Below are positions 44,901 through 53,848 of a stretch of DNA of 64,000 nt, piece by piece; within the stretch, counting starts at the first letter, position 1, and each line of letters begins with the position of its first letter. The translations under genes and the position numbers were made by a program. Under the pieces are notes generated by a model. It saw only the letters and a program-made list of their open reading frames with translations, made no database searches and was not told where the DNA came from. The stretch comes from Locusta migratoria (Eukaryota; Arthropoda; Insecta; Orthoptera; Acrididae), in NCBI GenBank assembly GCA_026315105.1, contig CM048745.1, positions 762,483,869 to 762,547,868 on the forward strand, read 5' to 3'.

Positions 44901-45325
44901 CAACGTGGTACTACGCAGTTAACAGAAAAGTACCAACAAATGAACGTCTTCATTCCATTCACATGACAGACTCCTCTCTGTGTATTACCTGCAATCTCAA
45001 CGACACGGACGAACACCAGTTTGTATGTAATAAAGTCAACAACATTTGGCAGTCGGTTAGACGAAAACTGGCAATCATCCAGAGAACATCTCCGCATACA
45101 ATCACACCCACGAGTTTTTTGTTACGCGATGAAAAACTTTATCCCAACACAAAGAACAATGCCGTCAACTGGTTAAGGGGACATACGGTATTTTATATTC
45201 TGACAAACAATGAAAAGAGTGAAGAGGACTTTTGGACGTATATTACGACCCAGCATCAAAACCTACTACAAGTACATGATTATCATCGTCAATACGCCAA
45301 TTTCCTAAAGAGAACTATCATGTAA
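41987..45325 (+). CDS. LINE B ORF2, AP endonuclease and reverse transcriptase
   Basis: 1112 aa, uninterrupted. The APE-type endonuclease (about 14-232) shows NINKIRS, LQEVTD (E48), GGDYN (142-146), SRIDRIY and FSDH. The RT (about 455-740) shows KSPGRDGLPAELY, LDFEKAFD with D591, RQGCPLSMS and YADD at 688-691. A C-terminal CCHC (C999, C1002, H1010, C1014) is the form found in L1/Tx1-group elements. The endonuclease is expected to nick tRNA-gene DNA and the RT to copy element RNA there. In A and D the ATG lies shortly before YRIATLNI; here that codon has become ATT, so the in-frame upstream ATG at 41987 is the likely start. Confidence 0.93.
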   Translation: MVHLPFTIALQSYKIGTININKIRSHLKLKTLQDMLYAADIDIAMLQEVTDIQLDDITGYNAIVNSGNDSELGTAILSKEGIIVHDVVKLTNARGVAVTINGTRLINIYAPSGSSNRRRRAEFFKDDVVPLFCGRYDNMIFGGDYNCVLSAKDQTPNFNYCAELDLIIKQLTMTDTWELKNGALPGFTYITSHSASRIDRIYVSDHLKTHVLQTELWPTIFSDHITYICTINLKRQETYRGRGLWKLNVAHLQDPECHDIFNTVWTECEKKFTSYPSTLTWWLKCAKPSIRRAMMHYSRDKNDWQKQTTEFYFKVLRDLYTNDPSVINNHLDIKRTQAKLLALKRKQLEGCKIRSRLQNDVKREQTSIYHLITERKVRRKKILTEIRSMDGRLLTQQNEIKNEIHKYFTELLSNTTTDTMAQNVMTIGLTRKLDQDQANNLLAEVTQDEVEDAILRSPKNKSPGRDGLPAELYHTFRSRMIPKLTSICNELMNASSDIPSDFREGIIVPVPKNHAGKCITNLRPLTLLNCDYKIFSRIVNERLKSVMNTVTGSYQSSVGRDRSIHHTLCDYRDIISIAGACQIKGALVSLDFEKAFDRVSHYLFHTMGCMNFPQRFIGVIKNLLSSATSTVMINGQASKPITINSSVRQGCPLSMSLFAIAIEPLLFDLSQHLQGITINGERIVCKAYADDVVFLVRDNEEICKAPEIIDKYALASGAKLNGNKCAVMNVGRGLGIPIQGPIKETSTIKCLGIEYAPNFRQTITLNYRKLLNNIRASIHQHKLRTIDEIQRVQLVNIYLTSKINYVAQVLPVPKDVANRILAAFGHFVSRGHMFKVKFETLTLPFTEGGLNLTDVYNKAQALYTCKTYKQWKKSPNSIAAFLINEIVPANCDAPIDVHHIPNHLYQFKHFLIEHSYLRLRIAEKDVFSVKDVYKNFMKFHSKNIIEKKYNAFNWSNIWKNVHHLHLPTNVRATWYYAVNRKVPTNERLHSIHMTDSSLCITCNLNDTDEHQFVCNKVNNIWQSVRRKLAIIQRTSPHTITPTSFLLRDEKLYPNTKNNAVNWLRGHTVFYILTNNEKSEEDFWTYITTQHQNLLQVHDYHRQYANFLKRTIM

Positions 45326-45925
45326 ATGCACCTGAAACAACATGATTAGCGATGGAGTGTGTAAAGTAAAACTAACATTAATTACTAAACAAATAAATCA
45401 ATAAATACAATAAACCAAATGAAGAGAACATGAACAAATGAAGAACAAAGTAATAATGAAACGAGCAGTACCTCAGAATAAATTTTTGTTTTTGAAAGAA
45501 GATATATCATTAACCCCCTCTTTCATTTGTATATTTTATTCAAATAAATCCTATGCACTAGCCGACTGACGCGTTTCAGGGTTAGAGAAGAAACCATTTT
45601 ATACAAAGTACATACAAGAAGTACAAAGAAAATGAACTTCAAACGGACATGCAAAACTGTGAACACAATACGTGAAGACAAACTTTGAAATCGACGGTGG
45701 GCAGTGCCATGGAAAAAGAAGAAAACAGTTATTTTATCGAATAGTAAATAGGAGGAAATAGTTTGTTTACCACTGAAGAAGTGACTTTCTTTTGGTTTGC
45801 AATATTTTCGATATAAAGCTGTGGAACAGCGAGACGGGAATTCGTCAAACCAGCTTCATTTTTATTATTATTATTATTTTTCAACGAACTCACGCAAGAC
45901 GGCCTTTTATTTTCAAGTCCAAGAG
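45326..45925 (+). other. LINE B 3' UTR
   Basis: 600 bp, AT-rich, with several AATAAA-like strings around 45390-45415 and a short (TTA)n run near 45861-45876. No gene seen. A 15-nt poly(A) at 45926-45940 follows. Confidence 0.8.
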
Positions 45926-45940
45926 AAAAAAAAAAAAAAA

Positions 45941-46015
45941 GTTGGTAGAGCGGTGGACTGTAGTGGAAGGTTCACAGATATCCATAGGTCGCTGGTTCAA
46001 ATCCGGCCCAGAGGA
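45941..46015 (+). pseudogene. tRNA-Tyr 3' fragment, unit 50
   Basis: 75 nt from GTTGG to the discriminator, otherwise consensus, with B-box and T-run terminator retained. Confidence 0.95.
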
Positions 46016-46348
46016 CTCTTTTTCTAAACGGAGGGGCAAAGATGCTCCAGAATCTGGCTGCTGAAGAAAACAGTTCTCCTTGTCGTAAGGTTTTAAAACA
46101 AAGCAGATTTTTTGCTCCTCTCGTAACATATAGTTTTTAAAGCTTGTACTCAGTTTCTACTGCTAATAAAGAAAACAATGCTTTACGTCACAGGCAATAT
46201 TCGTGTAATTCGCTATAACGGCCACACACCCACATTAAACGTTTAACGAAGGTCATGTTTTGTATGAATCTATAAATTATTTCCCCTTACGTGTACTGCT
46301 AATTCCATGACAAGAAAGCTTTTCCTATTGAAAATTTGATCTAAACAA

Positions 46349-46420
46349 AGGTTCCACCGAGATTCGAACTCGGATCGCTGGATTCAGAGTCCAGAGTGCT
46401 AACCGTTACACCATGGAACC
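46349..46420 (-). tRNA. tRNA-Gln-CTG: tRNA-Gln (CTG), unit 51
   Basis: Consensus tRNA sequence although the flanks are divergent; its TTTT terminator context is altered (AAAATTTGATC). The tRNA body is thus more conserved than the spacer around it. Confidence 0.95.
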
Positions 46421-46638
46421 ACACGTCTTAGACGCCTTCGAATATGCTGTTATTAGTTTCCTCACATAATTCGGACTTTCAGTTTGAAGTTTTTAACGTA
46501 CGTTACACTATTTCACTTTACAATAACTTTTCGTAGGATTGTTTGCAATTGGAGTTAATTATTACGGACCTCTCTGCGATAAAGTAAGTGAAAGCGACAT
46601 ATGAGAAGTTGGCTGCATGTAGGAGACTGCAAGCAGAT

Positions 46639-46727
46639 CCTCTGGTAGGTCAGTTGGTAGAGAAGTGGACTGTTGTGGAAGGTTCACAGATATCCATAGG
46701 TCGCTGGTTCAAATCCGGCCCAGAGGA
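46639..46727 (+). pseudogene. Decayed tRNA-Tyr with GTT anticodon, unit 51
   Basis: Four changes: C11 to G (46649) and C25 to A (46663) break two D-stem pairs and the A-box, G26 to A (46664), and 46674 A to T makes the anticodon GTT instead of GTA. The acceptor stem, intron and T-arm are intact. Read as a pseudogene; with its tyrosine-type body it is not a credible tRNA-Asn. Confidence 0.85.
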
Positions 46728-46885
46728 CTCTTTTTCTAAACGGAGGAGCAAAGACGCTCCAGAATCTGGCTGCTGAAGAAAACAGTTCTCCTTGTCGTAA
46801 GGTTTTAAAACAAAGCAGATTTTTTGCTCCTCTCGTAACATATAGTTTTTAAAGCTTGTACTCAGTTTCTACTGCTAATAAAGAT

Positions 46886-49003
46886 TTATACTCGGAGACT
46901 CAGATTCAAGATGAAGCACTAGGAAATTTGATAAGTAGCATCATCCCCTGCTTATCAGATGAATAAAATGAAAGACTTCTATCCCCTGTTAGCAAAGAAG
47001 ACTTGTACCAAATTGTATGCACCTCTCCACTGAAGAAATCTCCAGGTCCAGATGGAATGCCAGTTGAATTTTTTAAACGGTTTTGGGGCTTTATTGGCGA
47101 TAAAATGGCAGACATTGCAAATGAAATTCTTGACGGCAAACTAATACCAGCTGAATTCAAAGAATGCAAAATTGTTTTAGTTCCAAAAAATACTGGGAAA
47201 AAAGATTTACAAAACTACCGCCCCATCTCAGCATTAAATTCCGATTATAAGATCATCTGCAGGATTATAAACAATAGACTCCTTTCTGTTGCCCAAAAGA
47301 TTATCAGTCCTCACCAGTCCTGTGTTGCGGGTAGGAGTATCTTTAAAAGTATTTCTGAATATAGAGATTTAATTTCACTGACGGCCATTACGAATATTAA
47401 ATGTGCCTTGCTTTTTATAGATTTTTTCAAAGCATTCGACTGTGTGAATCATAGTTATTTATTGCAAACTATGAGGAAAATGGGTTTCCTGCCCAGGTTT
47501 CTTAACATGATTAAAAACATAGCTACCGATATTAAAGCGAACATCGTGGTTAACGGTCAAGACACTAAGCAATTACAAATCCGGCGAGGTGTCCCACAAG
47601 GAAGTCCACTTTCTATGTTCCTGTTCATGATATCCTTGGAGCCATTCCTACGTACAGTTCATTCCAAACTCATGGGTATAACCTTGTATGGACAGAAAAC
47701 AGCGGTATCGGCATATGCTGATGATGTGGGAATTATAGTTCGGAACAAAGATGACGTAACGAAAGTAGAAGAAATTGTGAGACATTACTGTCTTGCTTCT
47801 GGAGCCACCACCAATGCTAACAAAAGCAAACTTTTGAACCTTCGGGGTCTGGCTCATCTAAGGATACCGTGGGCGCAGCAAGTAGTCAAACACAAAACGT
47901 TGGGCACTATTTGGACCGCGTGCCCTTTGAAAACGACTGCCATGAACTGGAAGGATACACTGAGGAAAATTCAAGGGTCCGTCATTGGGAACAACCTCAG
48001 AAGCATGAACTTGATACAACGGACGAAATATATCAATACTTGCATCTTCTCCATAGCGTATTATACGGCACAAGTGTACCCCGCACCAATAATGATAACG
48101 AAGAAGATTATGTCTCTTGCTACCAACTTTCTATGGAAAGGGGAATGTTTCAGAGTAGCCGCCAAAACAGCTGTGTTGTATCCGAAGAATGGAGGCCTTG
48201 GCCTCGTAGATATTAGGAGCAAGGCCTCGGCTTTGTTCATAAAACGAACGACTAACATTCTGAGGTTATACCCGGACAGCATCACAGCAAAGATCTTTCA
48301 ATGTGTGACGCCTCTAAGCCTGCAGCCACCCATAGATGTGAGAAAAATAAACCCACGACTCCGTCATATCAGAATATACTACTTGGAAACGAGCTACCAC
48401 AGCGGAATCATGGCTCACTCTAGAAATGTAACTGCAAGAGAAATTATACAAGAAAGGAAGGAAAATGAGGGACTTAATAAAGTAGCAAATAAATACCCGA
48501 ATGTTAACTGGGCAGCCGTGTGGAAAAAATAAATCTTCAGTGTATCTTCAGATGTAATTTCCGCATGGTACAAAGTTGTAAACAACGTCGTAAGTACGAA
48601 TGAAAGGTTACATGCAGTGGGACGAAGTGACACCAATCTTTGTTCAAAATGCAACTTAGTTGACACAATTCAGCATAGATTCACCTGTGGGGGCCGCATA
48701 GATTCCTGGAAATGGGTAAGGAGAAATATTGCACTCCTTACGAGATCGAACCCGGAATATATTTCCTCAGAGATAATTTGTAGGCCGCAAACAATATACT
48801 ACCCTGCAACAAAAAACAACGCTGTGCACTGGCTAATAGGAAAATATGTGGCTTATGTGGTAGACAATTTAGGTACTGACAACATTGTAGAATTCATTGT
48901 GTATATGACATGTGAGTATCATAAAACCATAAAATATATGGACCACAAAGGAAAATATGGAAATATGCTGAAAATTACATTTGAACGAATAGGTGTCGGC
49001 TAA
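46886..49003 (+). pseudogene. LINE C ORF2 fragment, reverse transcriptase and C-terminal region
   Basis: A single reading frame throughout, with TAA codons at 46964-46966 and 48530-48532 as the only breaks. The RT core is complete: SPGPDGMPVEFF, LFIDFFKAFD, RRGVPQGSPLS and AYADD. The C-terminal CCHC (CSKC...H...C) is at about 48640-48690. The longest open part is 47003-48532 (509 codons from its first ATG). The frame is well preserved, so truncation and the two stops are the main defects. No endonuclease is encoded here. Confidence 0.88.
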
Positions 49004-49355
49004 ATATCGGCTGGAAACTTTTAAAAAGGATTTTATGAATATAACCAGCAAAGACACTCGGTTGCAGAAAGCTGCTTAATTACAAAAGCATCAATTTCTT
49101 TTAATGACGGAAACATTTTAATTTATGAAAATCAATAAGGACAATGATAAACAGGGACTCACAATTTTAAATTAAGATATTACAGAAGACAAACATTGTA
49201 ACGGCAACTTCACTTGTGGTATCAACAAATTAAACATGAGACATGGATCTGCACATTACTAACGACTGATAATTATAGCATTGAAGCTCGCCAAAGAAGG
49301 CATATCTGGAGAGAGTAAGGACGGGCTGTAAGGGGAGATGGGAGGCCCGCAAAGC
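49004..49355 (+). other. LINE C 3' UTR
   Basis: 352 bp. The last part, from about 49278, closely resembles the terminal part of LINE D (49859-49930 on the other strand). Confidence 0.75.
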
Positions 49356-49360
49356 AAAAA

Positions 49361-49435
49361 GTTGGTAGAGCGTTGGACTGTAGTGGAAGGTTCACAGATA
49401 TCCATAGGTCGCTGGTTCAAATCCGGCCCAGAGGA
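49361..49435 (+). pseudogene. tRNA-Tyr 3' fragment after LINE C
   Basis: 75 nt from GTTGG to the discriminator with one substitution (GAGCGTTGG for GAGCGGTGG). The matching 5' part is not present to the left of LINE C. Confidence 0.92.
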
Positions 49436-49768
49436 TTCTTTTTCTAAACGGAGGAGCAAAGATGCCCCAGAATGTGGCTGCTGAAGAAAACAGTTCTCCT
49501 TGTCGTAAGGTTTTAAAACAAAGCCGACTTTTTGTTCCTCTCGTAACATATAGTTTTTAATGCTTGGACTCAGTTCCTACTGCTTATAAAGAAAACAATG
49601 CTTTACGTCACAGGCAATATAAGTGTAATTCGCTATAACGGCCACACACCCACATTAAACGTTTAACGAAGGCCATGTTTTGCATGAATCTACAAATTAT
49701 TTTCCCTTGCGTGTGCTGCTAATTCCATGACAAGAAAGCTTTTCCTATTGAAAATTTTATCTAAACAA

Positions 49769-49831
49769 AGGTTTCCACCGAGATTCGAACTCGGATCGCT
49801 GGATTCAGTGTCCAGAGTGCTAACCGTTACA
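49769..49831 (-). pseudogene. tRNA-Gln 3' fragment, interrupted by LINE D
   Basis: The 3' part of the gene from T11 onward. It has an extra T in the acceptor stem (GGTTTCCACC on the plus strand) and a change at the U33 position of the anticodon loop, so it was decaying. The first nine nucleotides of the gene are at 55337-55345; only G10 is missing between the two parts. Confidence 0.9.
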
Positions 49832-49858
49832 TTTTTTTTTTTTTTTTTTTTTTTTTTT

Positions 49859-50474
49859 CGGCCTCCTTCCTCCCCTTCAGCCCGTCCTTCCGCTCACCAA
49901 TGATTTGCCTTCTCGGCCTGGCTTCAATGCCATTCGTACCTGTTGACGAAAGATAAGTGAAATGATAATAAAATAATATTAAAAAATGAAAAGGAGGTGT
50001 TCCCCACTCCGTTCTTGATCGATCCATGCTTCTGTTTTCTGGATTTTAATTGTGTTTTTCCACTTTACATTTTTGATTTCTCACAACTTTATATTTAATT
50101 TTATTTGTTTATTTTTCCTCGTCTCTTAACTCTGCGCTTGTCTCGTGCCGTGGGCGTCGTTGTAGCAAGGTTTCGCCAAGGGACACATGAAAGGGTGTAA
50201 TCGCTCCTTCTGGCGTAGGAACTCCGGAAAGAAATTTTTAATGTGAAATAAGACGAGAGATTCCTTCGGGGGACATTTTTTCCCATACGAAACCGAAAGC
50301 ACTTCTGATGCATCTCGCAGACGTCAGAAGTTTGAAAAGTCACTAAAAGGAAAACACCAAAAGGAGCAAAAATGAAGTTTTGTTTAAAACACAGATGAAA
50401 ATCTCGGCGTGTTCTAATTTTTCAGAATGTCAAAATCTGGGTCTTGTAACGGGAGAAATTATGATTCAAGTCCT
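49859..50474 (-). other. LINE D 3' UTR
   Basis: About 616 bp between the ORF2 stop and the poly(A). The end of the element (plus-strand 49859-49930) matches the end of LINE C, including AAGGACGGGCTG and GGGGAG. Confidence 0.75.
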
Positions 50475-53400
50475 TTATGTGTCAAACAATAGAATTTTCA
50501 GAAAATTGGCGAAATTTTTCTTATAGTGTAACGATGTCATTACGATATGGTGCTGCAGCTGAAGGTATAATAGAAAATCCTCTTTGCTTTTATTTGCTTC
50601 AGTAAGGATATAGTGGACTGTTTGACCTTTTAGCCAATTGACGGCGTTTCGTTTTGTATATGGATAAGGCACACTGTCGGGAGTCAAAAAATTGTAGGCT
50701 TCATTGTGTCTGGTACGGTTCGGTTGATTGCGGCTATCATTTGCCTAATGAGTAGGCAGACTGCTGTAACGTTATTGCAGACAAACCTATGTTCGTCAGT
50801 GTCTGGTATGCTATCGTTTCCACACAGCGGCGAGTCCACTAAATGGATGGCGTTAAGTTTGGACTTTGTGGCAAGTTTTCTGTTCACAGCTTTGTACCAT
50901 GTAGTTCTCACATTGTCGGTAAATGACTGGTGCTTATATTCTGCCATATTATTCGCCAGTTATATTGAGGGTACTTTTCTTCTACAACGTTTCTACTCTT
51001 GGTTTCCATTAATTTAGCATACACTGCCTTCACTTTGGTTAAGTTCGTGGTGCAGACTCTGGTCCGAATGTAGCTAAGTTCAATTAAAAACTGTTTAAAA
51101 TGGTGAAAGCCAATGGGAACGTGGCGCACATCAATTGGTGGATCCAATGCCCCAGGGGCTATTTCCTCTAGTAGATGGGACGTTAAACTGTGTTGCGTCT
51201 TCCGCCACAGTTTATATGTGGTGCACACGAGTAGAGCTCGTTATTTCAGAGCAACATCAATAAGTTTAAGTCCACCCTTTTCCGCGGAGAGAGTAAGCGT
51301 GTCAAACTTGACCTTAAAGATACTTCCTTGACTTACGAAATGGCCCAGAGCAGACATGATTCTAGCTGTTGTGTCACTAGGTAAAGGTAAAACTTTTGCC
51401 ACGCAGTGTAGTTTCGAAACTATATACATGTTAGCAAAGGCTGCCTTTTGGATGTCATCAAGCTTTCTCACGCGTTGTTCCTTGACGCATGCTCGCACAC
51501 TTGCGAGTAGTTTCTTGGAGTTGGCAGCTATGGTGTGCTGTATGGTGGACCTGTAGTCGATGCCCAGTATTCGTTTGTTGGTGACCACATTGAAGTCTTC
51601 TATGTCCTGCAACGACATTCCAGCCCCTATGTTCATGATGCTAGATTTCGCTTTGTTGAGTTTCGCACCGGAAACAAGTTCGTAGTTAGTGAGCACTTGA
51701 AGTGTCTTCTCGATGTCATTTGCACTCGTGATAACAAGACCCACATCATCAGCGTATGCCTTGCAAACAATAGATTGACAATAGATGCACAATCCTTGCA
51801 GTTGTTGCTGTAGAGTGGCTAAGAGGGGCTCAATGGCAATGGCGAAGAAAGCCATGGACAGTGGACACCCTTGTCTGACTGAACGTGTTTAGTCCAACGG
51901 TTTCGTCATTTGTCCATTGGTCATAATCCGGGACGTGCTATTCCTCAAAATTCTTCCAACGACGTTGAAAAAATTATGGGGAATCTCCAACGCGGACATA
52001 GTTTTGAGAAGATACTTATGGTCCACCCTATCGAAAGCCTTCTCAAAGTCAAGTGTCATGATAGCGCACCGTAGTCGGAGAACATCTGCTGTCGCAATGA
52101 TGTCTCTATATGCGCAGACCGATTGAATGATTGATCTCCCATTACCCACACTAGTCTGATATGGGCCAGTGACCTCGTGCAGTATCATTTGTAATCTTCG
52201 AGCGAGTATGCGCGCCATAATTTTGTAGTCGCTGTTCAGGAGACTGATGGGTCGAAGATGGTTTACTGAAACGCTGCTGGGGCGTTTCGGAACTAGCACG
52301 ATAATACCTTCCAGAAACTACTTCGCGATTTTTCTGTCAGAGACCATTAATTCATTTCATATGAGGAGCAGTTTAGACTTCATCTGCGCTTGGAAGGCCT
52401 GGTAAAATTCTGCTGGAAGGCCGTCAGGGCCCGGCGATTTATTTTTGGGGCTCTGCGCGATAGCTGTTGTCAGGTCGTCATCGTCAATCTCTGCGGTAAG
52501 TCGCTGCGATGCCTCTCTGCTGAGTCGGCCCTGCAGATTCCGTAACAAGTCCTCTTGAGCTTCGTTATCCACTGGGCAGCCTGACATTATGGATGAAAGT
52601 TGGCTGTATATTGCCTCTTTAATGTCTCTTTGTGTTGTGAGGACGGTACCGTCACTTCCTTTTAGTTCCGTGATAATTTTTCTGTGAGCCCTTTTCCTTT
52701 CGCGCATAACGTGGAACATCGAGGTTTCTTCATGCTGGGCGGCAGCCTGTGTTCTCGCACGAATTTGGAAACCCTCTTTATTGTTTGCGCTTCAGAGCCA
52801 GAATTTTGGATTTTATCCTCTTGATCGCGACGTAGTTTTCGATGACTGTTGGGTCCAATTTGTAAAGGTCCTGCAAGCATTGGAAATAAAATTCTGTTGT
52901 TGTCTTGAACCAAAAGCTTTTTTCCTTCGAATAATCTATGAACATTTTCCTCAGTTTCGGCTTCGCGCACTTGATCCACCAAGTCAAAGCAGAATCATAC
53001 GAAGTGAATTTATTTTCACAGTCCTGCCATGTTTGTTGGAAACGCTCGCGGCATTCGGCGTCTTTTAAGTGTGATACGTTGAGCTTCCAGTAGCTTCTTC
53101 CTCTGTAGGTGCCTTGTCTCGTCATATTAATGGTGCATATAAAGGCAGCATGGTCAGTGAAGCTGGTGGGCCACACTTCTGCGTGTAAGATACGAGTCGT
53201 CAAGTTGTTAGATACGTACATCCTGTCTAAGCGGCTGGCCGAATGGTTAGTGACAAACGTAAACCCGGGTGCATCCCCATGGCTGTGCTCTCACGCATCG
53301 GTTAAATTGAAATCGTTGATGATGTGTTCCAGTTCGGGAGACGGATTGAAGTTAGGGAACTGATCTTTACGATGGAGGACACAATTGAAGTCACCCGCAA

Positions 53401-53803
53401 AAAGGATCTCGGCTTGATGCTTTCCAAAGAGAGGAACAATTTCGTGTTGAAAAAATTCTGCTCGGTGACGGCGATTTCTGCTCCCAGATGGCGCATGTAT
53501 ATTTATGATCCGGGTATTGTGAACAGTACAAGCGATCCCCCTGTTTTTGACGAGTTTTTCCACATTCGTTACTATTATTCCTTCCTTAAAAAGAATAGCA
53601 GTCCCTAGGTCACCATCGCTTCCAGCGTTTATGACAGCGTGGTATCCATATATTTCTTGAAGTGCAATGTCGGTTACTTCCTGCAGTAAAATGATGTCGA
53701 TATCCGCTGCGTACAGAAAGTCCTTCAAGCTATGTAATTTTAATGTACTGCGTATGCTGGTGATGTTCAGAGTCGCGATTCTATAGGCTTGATAGGTGGT
53801 CAT
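50475..53803 (-). pseudogene. LINE D ORF2, endonuclease-reverse transcriptase (multiple breaks)
   Basis: Starts at ATG 53803-53801, before YRIATLNI. The endonuclease keeps LQEVTD, AGDFN, SRLDRMY and FTDH. A TGA near 53291 replaces a tryptophan codon. The frame shifts near 52778, after ALKRKQ. TGA near 52357 and TAA near 51889 and 51241 lie in frame, and further shifts fall near 50950 and 50690. The RT keeps SPGPDGLPAEFY, LDFEKAFD, RQGCPLSMA and AYADD. The C-terminal CCHC has lost its second cysteine (LCGNDS). It aligns along its length with ORF2 of A and B. Confidence 0.88.
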
Positions 53804-53848
53804 GATGTAGTGCGTTTTATAAGGATGACTTGCGGAATTTCGCACCTG

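Larger units (their letters stand above)
40437..45940 (+). mobile_element. LINE B: intact full-length Tx1-like retrotransposon in tRNA-Tyr
   Basis: About 5.5 kb, in the sense orientation of its host tRNA-Tyr. Order: 143-bp 5' UTR, ORF1 (454 aa), 42-bp gap, ORF2 (1112 aa), 600-bp 3' UTR, 15-nt poly(A). Both ORFs are uninterrupted and carry the motifs needed for endonuclease and RT activity. It sits at the same tRNA position as LINE A but belongs to a related, clearly different lineage, judging by the protein sequences and an unrelated 3' UTR. It is the best candidate in the window for a recently active element. Confidence 0.94.
45941..46884. repeat. Divergent tRNA-unit remnants between LINE B and LINE C
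   Basis: The 3' part of the unit-50 tRNA-Tyr, then a complete tRNA-Gln (46349-46420), a decayed tRNA-Tyr (46639-46727) and about 157 bp of downstream spacer. The spacer shares diagnostic differences with 39918-40436, for example AGCTTGTACTCAG instead of TGCTGGCTTTTTA, and GTACGTTACAC in the intergenic part. The copy ends abruptly at LINE C. Confidence 0.9.
46885..49360 (+). mobile_element. LINE C: 5'-truncated Tx1-like retrotransposon, 3' end in tRNA-Tyr
   Basis: About 2.5 kb. It lacks the 5' UTR, ORF1, the endonuclease and roughly the first 430 codons of ORF2. The 3' end has a short A5 tail abutting GTTGG of tRNA-Tyr, the same join as A and B. The left edge lies in spacer about 157 bp after another tRNA-Tyr, so the rest of that unit and the 5' half of the next tRNA-Tyr are gone together with the 5' part of the element. 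The RT is clearly divergent from A, B and D, and the 3' tail resembles that of D. Confidence 0.88.
49361..49831. repeat. Divergent tRNA-unit remnant between LINE C and LINE D
   Basis: The 3' part of a tRNA-Tyr, its downstream spacer, and the 3' part of a tRNA-Gln (minus strand) up to the poly(T) of LINE D. It is diverged from the main array. Confidence 0.9.

Noticed and set aside
46639..46727. A tRNA-Asn (GTT) gene
   Set aside because: Only the anticodon matches. The rest, including the intron and acceptor stem, is tRNA-Tyr, and the D-stem is broken.
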